A DNA stretch of 64,000 nt from Apiosordaria backusii (GCA_030549205.1 JAUKTV010000001.1:2604001-2668000); one strand, 5' to 3'; shown: positions 25,305-38,291, numbered from the stretch's first letter. Notes: a model not told the origin generated them from the letters alone. Numbers and translations are program-made.

Positions 25305-28300
25305 ATGAGGCTTCCTGTTCTCCCCTCACAATGCTATTCCCCGTCGCCTGACTACGGGCTTGAGGGCCGACATGGGACTTCGGCGTCAAGACAGCCGCTT
25401 CGAGAGTCGACCGGGAATGCTCAGCACTCACACATGGCCTGGTATTCGGAACAGATTCCCCAACTGGCTGCTACCAACGGTCTTGCCTCCATGTCGCCAT
25501 CAATACCGACACCACCTATTGTCCCGACGCAGTCCTTTGGCCCAGACTATGGCTCGGCATCGTTGGTCTATGGCAGGCCGCAACAGCGCCATCACCTTCA
25601 AGGACACAGAGTGACCAACATCAGGAGGAGGTTATTTGAGGAGAATCCGCTTATTCCGCTGCTCCCGGCAGCTTTCCAGAACTACAGAAAGAAGCAGGCC
25701 GACAAGACAGACCAGAAATGGTCCGACGTTCTGGAATGGGGGTTCATTGATGGTAAGTCATTTTGCCCAACACAAGCAGCGTTTATGTTTGTTTGACTAA
25801 GAGGTTGTCATCAGCCTTGGTGCTCATACCCCAGATGAAGCGCAAGAAGTATACCATGAACCAGTCACAGTATGGGCGGAACATGCTGATTGGGGAGTAC
25901 CTTTGGATCTACTATTTCCAAACCTTGCCGCCAGGGTCGGAACCAGATTGCAGCGAATCGAAACACCGGAAGCAAGTGTCGAGCCACATCCAAGTGCTCA
26001 AGGGCTTCTTCGCAAACCATCGTTGCTGTAAGTGCACGTTCTTCAATCTTCCACGTGGTTGATCCCTTGTTTGGTGCGGAAGTGCTTGCAGAAGCGCCAA
26101 AAAAAAAGCAAACGGCTAACAAAGGCGCCCCCCCCCCTTGGCTCATCCCTACAGTCCACTTTTTCTTTGGCAGCCGCAGCGATGAAAAGGACAAGGACAG
26201 CATCGAAACGATTTCCCTAAAGAACAACCCCGTTTTGATTGCCCTGTCCGAAGGCCGGCTCCCTGACGAACGGCCAAACTACGAGTACTTTGCCGACATC
26301 CTTGCATTGAACGACCAGGTGACCGTCCAACCCAAACGATGCTGGATTTTTGTGTCGCACCAGGGCGTTTCGGTGCGGGAGGATGGGTCTGGGTTTCTCC
26401 CTTCTACTGGCGATAAGCTCGATGAGAGCGAGTATCCTCACCTGGCGCGCAACCTTGAGCGGGAGACGTGGCTCAAGGAGGAGCAGCAGATCTTCAAGGG
26501 CGCACTGCTTCACGAATTCACCAAGGAGATGCAGCAGATTGAGTCGACTAGTGTTAACGGCCTCGGGAGAAAGTGGGAGACTTCATTTCCGGAGCTGTAT
26601 CAGAGACTACACAACATCACCGAGACGACTACCGACCAGCGATGCACCATTCTGCACATGAACGTAACCCTCGAGCTCAAGGAGAAGCGACGGTTTCCAA
26701 GTCAGTCGGAGCTCAACTCCTGGGTGGAAATCAACATTGAACAGCCGCGCCTGCTGAGCCATCGGTGGAAGGTGTACACACGGCTGGTGAGGCCGGCTGA
26801 GTTGAGCTACTCTCACGAGAATTCGAGCCCAGAGACCACATACGAGACTTCAGCAGAGATCGCCATTCAGTACCAACATCGTCCAGGGTGTGATGGTCCT
26901 CGAGCCGACGGGCGCGCCCATTGCGACTGCATTTCTCAGCGTCGCCATCGAGACTCTGTCACTGTCCCCTTTCCTGCCGACATCTGGGCCAGCACACTGA
27001 CCAACTGTGCCGAGTACCCAGCACATCCTTTTACCGACGGCGGAAAAAATGGGAAACGGAACAAAGATGTCAAGGTCAAGAGTGAGGAGGATGGCGAAGA
27101 AGGAGCCAAGTCTAACCGCCGGAGCAAGCCGCTCACGCAGATGGACCTCGTGCCCAAGATTGCCATGATGCAGGAGATCTGGTCGTGCCCCCCTGATCCG
27201 CCACAGTATGGTCCTGATCCTCAAGGCAACGGCGCAAGCTCACGACGATGGACTCGGCGAGCTGTGATTGTGTGGACATTCAAGACTATCCACAGCGAGG
27301 TAGAGGGGAAACTCGTCACTGCTCAGAGTGGGAGGACAGAGTGGCGCTATCTTACCATTCTCGATCCTATGAGCGAGGAGCACCAACAGCGGGCCATCAT
27401 CAGTGGCAGCAGGAAGAACTCTGCTGTTTCAGACTATGCAGATGGGTACTCATCTCACCACCCTCGGCCAGTCTCTCGGGATGTTGTCATGTCCCCCAGT
27501 CCGACCTATCAACAACACTTGAACGCAAGTATGAGCGAGAACTTCTCGTCAGCCTGGGATGCTCCTACTGGGCTTAACCCTCTCTCGACTTCAGCAGCAC
27601 AAGCCTACAGCGCTCATCTCATGGCCCAGCCCACCCAGTCACACGTGTCTGGACTAGCTCAAGCAGCCGGATACAGCCCTCTGGACAGCTTCAGCAGCCA
27701 CGGTGGTCTCGCCACTCCTCCACCAAGTGCTTCACTGACCACGTCCTTCACCCACAACTTCGACACCACCTCGACCCAGCCCGACCTAATGGCAACGTAC
27801 ATGTCAACTCACTCCACCGCAACCACCACTGCCGGTCTCGATGCCGACCCGACCCTCAACACCCTCGCAGCCGTCACGGATCCCTTCCTCACCAACACAA
27901 ATACCTCATTCGACGCCATGAATGGATACGACCAATCCCACTGGACAACCTCAAGCGGGCTGGCAGGCCCAAGCAACGTCTGGTCCCAATCCTACCCCTC
28001 AGCATCCACTTACAACCATTCCACCACCTTGACAAACTGGCCTCAACCACCAGCACAACCGCCATCCCACAGGGGGAGTCTAAGCGACAAGTCCCATTCT
28101 CACCACCACCATCAGCAACCCCAACCATGGATCTCAACAGCTGTTACCGCAGGAATTACCACTACATCCGATGACCACGACCTCTGGACACCAGCTACAT
28201 CCACCCACACCCCTCTCACCACCACCGCTCCAGCCCTCGGCCCAGACCCGGTGACAGCCGCCGCACACCAAGATACCCAAGAGACAGACTGGTCCCAAGT

Positions 28301-28706
28301 CTCTGCAGCAAACAGCAACACCCACCACTCCAACGGCGGTGGTCACAGCCAGACGGGTGATAACCGGGAGGATCATCTCTCGCAGAGCTGGGAAGAGGTG
28401 TTGCCTCTCCCGATTGATCTCTCCCATCACCATACGACGCAGAGTCACTCCCAGCCCACCTCGCCAACAACGGAGCAATCCACCGCGGCGCAAAAGCTGG
28501 AAAAGGCTGCCGCTGCTATGGAACTGCCAATGCAGATGGGTTCTATCGCCAACGGCAATGGGGAGGTGTCACTACCCAGCAATGTCGAGCAAGAAAGGAG
28601 AAACCTCAAAAGACGACACTCCGACAGCTTCGAAGACGGTGACGACGCCGAAGATCAGGATGTAGTCGAGTTTGAGTGGAGGAGGAAGAGCTTTAAGCAG
28701 TGTTGA
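25305..28706 (+). CDS. abaA: TEA/ATTS-domain transcription factor, AbaA-like
   Basis: Three exons (25305-25752, 25815-26027, 26155-28706) give about 1070 residues. Introns are 62 nt (GTAAGT..TCAG, branch TGACTAAG) and 127 nt (GTAAGT..ACAG, branch GCTAAC, with a C-run). Splicing rebuilds one TEA/ATTS DNA-binding domain at about 135-225: KWSDVLEWGFIDA, LVLIPQMKRKKYTM, GRNMLIGEYLWIYY, HRKQVSSHIQVLKGFF, HRCFHFFFG. The region just before it (LLPAAFQNYRKKQADK) also fits AbaA. A middle region (about 245-560) holds conserved-looking globular sequence. The rest is Ser/Thr/Pro/His/Gln-rich and likely disordered activation sequence, ending in a basic segment (RRNLKRRHSD) and an acidic tail. AbaA in Aspergillus drives phialide formation in conidiation. 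This protein is longer than Aspergillus AbaA, and a conidiation role here is inference. The start is uncertain (25305 or in-frame 25059). Confidence 0.88.
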
Positions 28707-30802
28707 TTCCCCCCCCCCTTTTTTTTTTCCCCGTGTGGCTTGACTTACTCATTTTTATTTTTTTACTCTACATCCTTGGTTTCTTGTCACCTAGTTAGTT
28801 AGTTCAGTTTCGTCTGTTTGGGTTCGAACCTTTTTGGTGTTGGTACATTATTTCGGCGTTTTTTCTTTTTTTTTTTTTTTTTTTGGCTGGGTGGGATCGG
28901 ATTGATTTTCTTCACTTCAACAGGGGATGACATACCTAACTTTACTTTTTAATGAGGCAGTCCACACATGAAAAATGTATCATGAATAACGCGCGCGAAA
29001 AGAGTTATCATCTCTTCTATCCATCGCCCCAGCCCAGCCCCCTACTAAGGGAGTAGCAGAACAGAGGGGGCGGATAATGATAATGAAATATATATATATA
29101 TATATATCAAAAATTATCCAGATAGTACCAAGATTTCCTCTTTTAGGGCAGACAAAATTGATAACCGCATTGTAATAATAATGACTTCAGGCTTGCAGTA
29201 GTAGTCACCCTCCATTGTGGTGATGTGTGTGTCTTCGCCGTCAGGATACTCTTCGTTAGTCTGTGTAACCCAAAAAAGGGGTCACCCCTATTCCCATCTC
29301 TTCACCAACCAAACCAACCAACCAACCAACCCACAAAACCTCAATATTATCACAACAGCCAAAGTCACCACATATTACACACACACCCCACCAAAGAGCA
29401 CACACACACCAAAACGATTAAACCGAGAGTAGAGTGATATTTCTTCTATCTTGTTTGAACCCTAAGAAAGAAAGAAAGAAACCCTTGTACCAGCAAACAG
29501 AAAAAAAGAAAAAACCACCCAAACAGCAGGCAAAGCAAAGCAAATCACCATAGAAAGAAAGCCAGTTGTCCCCCTTCCCCCTTTTCCCTACCAAAGAAGC
29601 AACCCACAAAGCAAGAAAAGCAGGCAGGCAAGCAAAAAGGAAAAAAAAAAAACATCAACCCATAAACTTTTCCCAACCGATTTTTGCTCAAATGCGCCGC
29701 TGTGGTTCCCCCTTCCCCTTCTCTATAATCAACAATGATGTGAAACTCCTCGTCCAGATTTTTTTTCTTCAGATTCCCCCTCCTGCCAACCACACAAATC
29801 CACCAGAGCTCCCTCGCCCATTCTCCCTTTCCCAAACTTTTGATATCTCGTGCGCCTCGCCCTTAGTGGCACCATCCTCATAAAGGCCAAAGAAATCACA
29901 GAAAACAAACAAGGCCGAATTGAAACGAAAGAAAAAAGACAGACAAAGACCAACAAACAAACAAACAGACGTGCACACTATTCATCCCCTCCAACTCCTT
30001 GCTGGATTGCCTTGCCTTGCTCCGTCGCTTGCTTGCTTTGCTTTGCTGGCTCACATCAAACAGCCTTTCCCTTGCCACCTGAATCCAACACATCAAACCC
30101 GAACTAGTCCAGCCCAGCTAGCCCAGCTGTAAGATCTCAATTAGTTATTACTAGCGGTGTCAATAACGAGCGTACTAGGTAGCCCTTCTGCTTCCTCCTT
30201 TCCCTTCCTTTCGCCATTTTCCCCCTCCCCTATCATCACCCCTTTTTCTGCTTCCCTTCCTTCGCTCTCTCAACACCATTTTTTGTCGTCGTTGAAACTC
30301 GGTCTAATGATATTCGTTCGGTTCGTGGTCTTCGTCTCTTCCGGTCCTCCCCCCCTCCTTTCTCGCTCTAAGCGCTGTCTCGGTAGAAAAAAGTGACAGG
30401 TGAAAATGGAAAAGCAAGTCTCTTCTATGTTGTGTGTCGTCATCGTCGCCCAGTCTTTCGAATGGGCTCAAACCAGCCAGCAAAAGAGCCAAGGGAGAAA
30501 GGAAAAATGAAAGAAACAATAAATGATAACGGGGTATCAGTCTGAAATCCACACTCTATGCTTGGGGTATTTAGATCCGCAGACAACCTTCCCGCGTGTG
30601 CTTCGCTCGTGTTAAGAAAGACGCGGCCCTCCCATTCCCAGGATGAACAAGGAAAACGCCGGACCGCATGATGCTGAAGAAATGCAAAAGTCCCCGAACC
30701 GGAAAAAATGATGAGAAGCAAGTATGTTGGGTGTATGAGTTGATGATATCGCTGTGCAGAGGACCATTAATTGTATACAGATACCGACTCGGAATAATGC
30801 GC
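28707..30802. other. Convergent 3' intergenic region rich in simple repeats
   Basis: About 2.1 kb between the stop codons of the TEA factor (+) and SFP1 (-). It holds both 3' regions and a dense group of simple repeats (listed separately). The plus strand is strongly A/C-rich from 29280 to 30000 and CT-rich from 30180 to 30300. Open frames here are low-complexity and are not called. Confidence 0.55.
28861..29966. repeat. Cluster of microsatellites
   Basis: Within 1.1 kb there are a T-run with one interruption at 28861-28884, an AT dinucleotide run at about 29088-29107, a CCAA tetranucleotide run at about 29305-29332, a GAAA run at about 29464-29481 and an ACAA-type run at about 29950-29966. 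All lie in noncoding sequence between convergent genes, where polymerase slippage products are tolerated. Confidence 0.85.
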
Positions 30803-33102
30803 CTAATGGTTATTGTCCTCGTTGATGTTGGGAAGGTTCTGCTGCATGGCGATAAACCCTGCTGGATTCTGCATCATTGTGGAAAGGATGTTCTGGTGCT
30901 GAGCTCTAATCTCTGGGTCGCACGCCGGGGAGTGTTGCTTGTGCTACATCGGAATATGTCAGTATATCAAACCCTATAGACATGGATACGGGACGACTGC
31001 TCACGTATTTGAGACCGTTGAGGTTCTTGTACCGCTTGCCGCAAACTTCGCACTTGAATGGCTTCTCCTTCTCCATGCCAAGGGTGCCTGGGTAGGGTGC
31101 ATGGGTTTCAGGGTTAACGATAGAAAATGTGCCGTCTCCATTCTCATGAAGCTGCTGGGTCGAATGTCCGTGGGTCTTGTGATATCTAAAAATCAAGTCA
31201 GTACATTACCACCTGGGTCAGTTACACAGTTTTCAAGAATCTGCTTACTTCAAGCCGTTCTGGTTCTTGTAAGCCTTCTCGCAGCCAATGACCGGGCATT
31301 TGAACGGCTTGTGCTCTTCAGCTGGTGGCATTATCAACGCAGTGAAGTGCTGAAGAATCACGTCACGATCAACGCCCGGTGGAAACTGGCTGTAATCAAG
31401 GTTCATGACTGACAGCTGTTGTTGGACTTGTTGCTGAATTTGCAGCTGCTGTTCCATAGCTCGCTGCTGGCTGGTCATTTGGGCCGAAGAGCCTCCGGGA
31501 CTGAACAGACGCTTCGCAGGGTCATCGATGGTGTTGTTGAGGAATGGGAAGCCCCCCAATGGCGCCATATTGCCTGTGTTTAGCTTCATAGGCATGGACA
31601 TTCCCGACATATCGTCATTTTCCTCCATGTTGCTGTCTTGCGAGAACTGCTGTCCTCGCTGAGGCAGACCGTGGTGTGTTGTCAATGTTGGGGTGTTGAC
31701 TGAAGAAACCGTGGGATTGTTTTGGAACCCAAAGCTCTGAGCAGCTGGTGTTGGTGGTTGCGATGTGCGCAACGCTTGATGAGGAAGCCCCGAGGCATTA
31801 AGATGGAGCTGTGGTCGCTGCTGCTGACCAAACAGGTGGCGGGTTTGCTGGATGCGTTGACTATCGTCCATATCCATGTGCCCGACGGCATCGTCCATCT
31901 CCATGTCACCCACCGCATCCATCTCGTCGTTGAGGTGGGACATGTGATTGACCTTGGGCGCAGCCGGAGCAGCCTGCTGTCGCATCATCTGTCCGAATCC
32001 ACCAATACCTAGGTTGTTCGCCCCACTGCTAGCCTGACGCTGTTGCTGGAACCCATGCATCGGTTGTGTTGGCTGCTGTGGTCTGGCTGAAGGTGCAACA
32101 GAAGTAGCACGACTGGCAGGCCCACGGGTGAAGTTTCCACCGAAACCAGGGCCCAACGTCGAGGCTCCTGCCATGGTAGTATGCTGCTCTTCATAATGCT
32201 GCAGCAGATCATGAAGAGTATCCCACTTCGTATCGCAGCACATAAAGTCGCGCATAAAGGATGCCTCCAGCTTCGGAATGTAGGACGACGAATGGAACGA
32301 TGGCGACTGATGTGTCGGATAGGGTGAAGTGCCAGTCATCATCATCCTGCAAATTAAGAGCCCTTTTATCAGTCACAATTGTTCCAAAGCATAATTCCAA
32401 ACCATAAATGACGTGGGTGAGGCGGCGGTGCGCCACGACCAGCAACCACAACATGCACCTGATATTGAAATTTGGGTTGGATTGGTAGCGAAACACTTAC
32501 TCTTCCTTAACAAAGCTGCCCAGAGAGATGCCACCCCAACTCATGCCGCCCATTAGACTGCCGGGTCCGATATTATTCGAGTCTCGGCGAGTACGGTTGG
32601 GGTTAGCCATGGAGATGGGTCTCGCGCCGACAAACGAGTCCTGTCGACTGCGGCCGAGGCCCGAGTCGAATACTGGGCCGGTCGCCATGTCGATATCCGG
32701 AATGCCTGGCGTGTTGGCGGTTGATATAGCTGCGTGGTTGGAAAGGGCAGCAGAGGTGGCGGCGTCGTCGCTGCAATCAAGCAGAAAATCGAAATCGACG
32801 TTCTGAGGATCTTGGGGCGGGAGAGCTGCGAGATCGACGAAATGCGACTTTGGGGGTGCGGACACAAAAAGACCAGATGCGGGCGATCGGGGGGTGGCCG
32901 GCTGGGGAGTCAAGGATGGCGAACGTGACGACGAGTGGTTGAGGGAAGAAGGCGAATCACTCGAGGCAGAGGCCGAAGGTGACGCGCGATTGGGACAATT
33001 ATTATTAGTGAGAGTGAGAGTATTTTGGCCAGTCCCAGATGGCTCCGCAGGCTCGGGGCTCGGTTTGGATCTGGTGAGTAAACTCGACATGGGACGCCGC
33101 AT
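30803..33102 (-). CDS. SFP1: C2H2 zinc-finger transcription factor Sfp1-like
   Basis: Four coding exons (33102-32501, 32346-31249, 31185-31005, 30943-30803) encode about 673 residues. Introns are 154, 63 and 61 nt with GTAAGT, GTAAGC and GTGAGC donors. Near residue 210 lies FMCCDTKWDTLHDLLQHYEE, the degenerate N-terminal finger of Sfp1 proteins. Two C-terminal fingers follow: FKCPVIGCEKAYKNQNGLKY then HKTHGH, and FKCEVCGKRYKNLNGLKY then HKQH. Ser/Pro-rich and Gln/Met-rich segments fill the rest. Sfp1 in yeast activates ribosomal protein and ribosome biogenesis genes in response to nutrients and TORC1 signalling and moves between cytoplasm and nucleus. The frame continues upstream of 33102 without an ATG into an intron-like acceptor (CTAACCCAGAGCACAG), so the first ATG (MRRPMSSLL) is taken as the start. 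A 5' leader intron at about 33149-33293 is likely. Confidence 0.9.
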
Positions 33103-33148
33103 GGCAAAGAGGGCCTGTGTGGATTGCCTAGCCTCGGATGCGGGACCA

Positions 33149-33293
33149 CTGTGCTCTGGGTTAGTGCCCACTGGAACGGTGTGGATGATGGGGTGCTGGC
33201 AGACAGTTTGATGCCCAATATCCAGTTTGGGGGAGCAGTGGGATTTTGGGGGATTTGGGGGACTTGAGAAATAAGAAACATTGGGGGACTGAC
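33149..33293 (-). other. Probable intron in the 5' leader of SFP1
   Basis: On the minus strand a GTCAGT donor at 33293 and a CACTAAC branch with CACAG acceptor ending at 33149 define a 145-nt intron just ahead of the SFP1 start codon. Upstream of the donor the SFP1 frame meets a TGA with no ATG in between, so the upstream exon is noncoding. This is read from splice signals only. Confidence 0.6.
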
Positions 33294-36200
33294 CTTAATA
33301 ACCCGACACAGACAAGACACTCGGCTCAATGCAAGACTGGACGCCCAGGTTTCGGTACACGCTCTCAACCTGGAAGGTACGCTCAGTACCTAACACACGG
33401 GACGTCGCTTTCTTTCTGGAGCGTTTGACCCCAGTGGATTCAGGTTTGAAGGCTAGGGCCAGGGAATTGTAACGGCGTCGGTTCCGCTTGTTGGGGTTGA
33501 CCGTTCAGCGGTTCAGAACCACCGCCAAGAAACAATCGTGTAAGTGTTAGGAGACGGTGGTATGCCCAATGACTAATTCCTCTGTTGACAGAGTGTATCA
33601 CAAAGCCATCCGCCTCAGCCACAACCTGGAACAGCCTGGAGGAATACCAGAGAGGATAATATATGGTTCGGCGCTGCCTCGGGGGTGTTTACGAGGAGGT
33701 GACTGTAACTCTTAACGCCCCTCTGAGGTAGTGATGGCAATAGGACTCGCTCGGTGGTATTTGAGGGGCGTCCCCAGAGACCTTCTCGAAGTCGAAGTCT
33801 TGGCAATGGCGTGCAGATCAATCGCAGGCCTGGTGTGCCCGAGAGCCGAAAGCACCCGCGAGACAAACAGGCGTGGCGGTAGGGAACCGAGTACGGGATT
33901 CGTGCACCTCGGTATGTATGTACAGAGACAGGCGGGCAGGCGGCCTTGGTGGCGGGACCAGAGAGGATACTGATGACGAGAGACAACACTGACAGGAAGC
34001 TGGAAGGATGAAACAGTACCAATGTTGGTGGGAGGGGGGGAAAAGAAAAGGTGGACGAGAAGATGCAAGATAGATAGCAAGTCAGCCAAACATGAACGTG
34101 AGTGGGGGAATAGTATGAACGAAGTCAAGGTGGTGCGGGAAGGTGCTACAAGATATGGTAATGGTGCTGGCTGGGGAGGCACTAACAGACCTGAGACGGA
34201 CAGTGTCCTTGCTACCTGCTGACGCCGACTAAACGGTACCTCCCTTTACCACTTCACTTGGTTTATGACGAGCATTTCCAGCGATCCTGCCCACGTCTGG
34301 CAATTTCCAACCACGCACCCACCGTTCATGTGTGTCACTGCCAAGTGCGTGGGATTAGTTGCCATCGACAGACTGCAGTGCAACCGTATTCTCATCTCTC
34401 TTGCGGGAGTGCGGGTGTTGCGCGTGGAAATCAAACGGAAGCATGTCCAATGTCCTCTGGTACCAGAGGTTTGGGGTCGCTACGCATCGTAGACAGGGGG
34501 CACAAGGTGGAGCACGGTGGCCTGTCGGGCTTGGCCTACACTGTGCGGATGCGTCTTGCCGTCGGTAGTCATCGTGGACCTGGGACCTGCGCGTTGATCT
34601 CCCATCTGATCTGCAATTGTGCCACACATCCACCACTTCCCCCTCTCTTGCTGGATGAATCCTCATCTCGACATTCGCTGTCAGCATCTCCCGCTTCCTC
34701 AACCATAGGTACACTGCGAATATTTGCCGCGCCAATCGCTCGCATAAACGCCTGAGTTACCGAGCGTCCACTCGCTTCGTGTAACAAGCCACTGGTGTCA
34801 TGTGAATTCTGGCCACACTTGAGACCCTGTTGTCCACTCACCGCCCGCTGAAACTGGCAGGTCTAAGTGGAGGACCACGAAGACAACAACGAGGTCTTTC
34901 CATGCTCGATGTGCGGCATCATTATTCCACAGATTCTACGCGCTGTGGAAGATTCCCCGAGGCCTCGGCTGGCGGAGCATTCCCAGCCCTTTTTGATGTT
35001 CATCTCGACTCAAGCCCGACGAAGAGCTCAACAAGTGCCGGCTTACACACGCCTCTATCAGCATGAGCACATGTATCTTCACGGCCCAGCACCGCAACCA
35101 CGACCAAACGTCAGCCAAAGTTTACCCTCACGGAGGCCACTTACCAGTAAACAGACACAGGTTCGAAGTTGAGTTAAGCTGGTCGGATTGCTTGAGGCTC
35201 AAGCTCCCAGGTTGTTGCCACTTTACCATTAGTGGTGAGTGCACCCAGACTGTAGCAACATCCTGGCAGCCATGCTCAGAACTGACTCGACAAGGTTGTT
35301 TCGGCCACTCCCCTGCTCTTTGGAAAGGGGGGCCAGGAACGATCTCAACTTGCTGAGACTCTACCACAGGTACGAACAGGTACACTTCGATAGACGTTGT
35401 TGGTTCGGTGATATCACCGTTAGCCCCACTTCGACCATGTTATTCCAACTTCTTAGCACGCTCCTGTCCTGCAGCCATTGTTTGTTTCATCATCTGAACG
35501 CTGAGCTCGCTCTTGAAAGTTCGGCGTCCATGAGAAGTCTAGAAGGCGGTTCAGTGGAGCAATATGAAATGTTGTCAGTGCTTGTCACGCCAGTGGAACA
35601 CGGCTGAGCGCAGGTCAGGACATACATACATGATGTTTCTGACATGCCGCACGTCTCACAGGAGTCAAGTCAATGTGGGGGTGCTCCCCGACAAGTTCCA
35701 ACAGAACAAGATCGGAATTGTTACCATGGCAAGTCACCTCACCAGCGATGGCATTGGACAGCACCGGCCCAGAGGAGAGGCTTACACCAAATTGGATGCC
35801 CGATATAGGCCCAGAACAGGAAGAAAATGCCTATTTCGTTCAAGTCGCCCATCCGGCACTTGCCCTCGCTCGGTTGGCACGAAACTGCAACCTTCTTCAC
35901 AGACAGATCAACTCGAAACATGATAGTCGGTCCCTCTCCACCAATGTCGTCAGCATCGCGCAGCGTTTCTCTGATGATCCGATGCTCTGCACAACTAGCC
36001 GGCAGTATGCATGCTTCAACGGCTGACGTCGCAACGTCTTATCGGCTTATCATTAGTGTATTTGCAAGTCTTGCTCTCAAAAAGAAGATGGCGTTTCAAC
36101 GGTGCCAAGGGTTGCCTTTGGGTCAAAAACCTGGACCATGATGGTAGCCGCCCTTGGTCCCTGATCTGATCTCACAGTTTCCCCGCGTTGTCCAGTCCGT

Positions 36201-38291
36201 CTTTCGGGTGTGGACTCGAGATGCCTGCCGAATTCTTAGGCTAGGATTGTAGACGGTGCCCAGATCCATGATCGTTGATCATCAAGCACATTGAATTGTC
36301 GAAAACAGAGCTCGGCAGATATGTATCATATATCCTATCAAAAACCTCTTGAAATACAACCCAAAGCCCGATGTCGTGTGAGCGCATTGCAACCTCCAAA
36401 TAGGCCCCAACCACCATGCATCGGTTTCCAAGGTTATATCGCTGAACGGTTCGAACCGGGAAAACTTGCACTGTGCGGCCCCATGCCTCTGGCTAAAAAG
36501 CCTCTTGGCGGTCTGTGTGTGAGCTCTCACATGCAGATGGATTTTCTTTTTCTTACCAGTCAACGTCGGGCACGTCGAGTTGTCCTATGGGAGCTGATTT
36601 TTGCTTTCGTATGTTCTTTTTGAGCACATCAACAAGATGAAGCCACCGTTTACAGTGACACCTGAGGTGGACAGAGTCTCAAGTTGTTTTTGGGAACCGC
36701 TCACTCAAGTCTCGCAAGCACGCGGAGGCTAATCCCGCTGGAGCGCCCCTGCCTCCAAAAAAGTTCACAAGCACTCCCGGATAAACTCAATTCAGCGTCG
36801 TATTGGGCCACTCATCGAGAGGAAGACTTTATGACCCCGAGTCGATCATTTTTTGGTCTTGTTCACCATCCGACAAACGCATGAATTTGGTCATGTTCGA
36901 CCTGGGGGATTGACAACGGGTCTACCCGGTACCGTCGCTCAGCAAAAAGGCATTCACGGAACAAAGCACACGGCTCGAGTCAGAATCGGTCCGCTCAACC
37001 GGTGGGTGCCCTGGGAGAGTTGTCCAGATTTCATTTGTCACGGCAAACGCGGGCTTCATGGGGGTCTAGAGCGTCGGCTGCATTGTTTCCGGACCCCTAA
37101 AAATGTCCTGATGCGCCAGCAGATGGACAAGACGGCAGCGGAACCTACACACAGCAAACGTTCATTGACTGTTTGAGGATGTCAAACGAACATCTAGACC
37201 AATACTGTTGAGACATTTTGATGCCGTGTGGGGTTGAAGCTGAGTAAGTCTCTCAGCCTCTCAGCCTATACGTGTATAGTCAGCAAACCGAATGTCTGCT
37301 GCCGGTGAAACTAAATTCCCAACAGCGTTCGGGGATGTTGGCCGAGCCGGTTCAAGTTCGCCGCCCGACAGCCGTTCAATCCGGCTTTCGCCGATCGGAA
37401 CCGGAGCTGCTACACCGGCTGACCGGCCATCTGAGGAACGCTTGGGCCGGAGGATTCGAAACTGCGCCCATGACCTGTGACTGGCCTGATTCAGTGAGTC
37501 TTTGGCAAGCAGTGTTGATGAGAGGGGTATCAAAGTCTCGGAAGCTTCCGGGTCTGCATTGAATTGCTATGTAAGCAGCAGGGCTACTCCTGAGGGACAA
37601 TTCGGAGTTTGGCCGGGATGCTGAGAGCTGCTGGAATCGAATCCACCAGTCAAAACTCCTCCATGGTTCAGGGACCTGGTCTGTGCGCTCTCAACGGCGA
37701 GCGCCGGCGGGGAAGATTCGGGAATTTTTGACAAAAGTGAGCAACGAACCGTTGACATCACCAAGACGACTTGCTTGGCAAAGCCTGTCAATTGTGTCAT
37801 TATCCCTGCGCAACAATCTTCCAGCACTCGCCGCCGCCTTTCGCATTTTGAGAGATATCTCCAAGACGATCATATAAAATCGAGAAGAGCATCCAGATAT
37901 CACTCCTGCGCTTAGTGCGTCATAGAAAAGAGGCTATCGCCGTAATCCGCCTTTTTCCTTACCAAGGCAATACGTTAATAACAGGATCCACACTCATCCC
38001 GTCGAAGGTCCAATTGTCACTGCGCCTTTTCGCAGCACGCAGCTGTCTCGTCATACGATTATTTTCTCACACGCCACATACCTTACTTAGACTACCACCA
38101 ACAAAACCACCACCGCAACCTCAGTCTCCTAAACCTACTCACCTACTTTTCCAACCCTCTAACAACAACAGCTGTCTTTGGACGGCGCAAACGGGCAATC
38201 CCACCCCACCCAAAGGCACCTAACACACCTCCATTATTAAACAACAACCACATCTTTCAGTCTCCACCCCAACCCCCCAACCACCACCACC
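33294..38291. other. 5 kb gene-poor divergent region (SFP1 / RCF2)
   Basis: No protein family was recognised on either strand. The minus strand is CT-rich at about 33950-34200, fitting a long SFP1 leader or transcription start. The plus strand is CT/AC-rich at about 38040-38290, fitting the RCF2 leader. Short frames between 34250 and 37900 have no coherent composition. A frame at 34867-35172 contains one CxxC but nothing else. No transposon ends or tRNA were seen. Confidence 0.45.

Noticed and set aside
28801..28850. GGTTCGAACC resembling a tRNA T-arm / B box
   Set aside because: No matching A box, anticodon arm or acceptor pairing upstream; similar isolated words near 8872, 36451 and 37630 fail the same way.
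33103..33171. Extended SFP1 N-terminus beginning at 33171
   Set aside because: The first codon there is GTG and it lies within a probable leader intron; the first ATG is at 33102.
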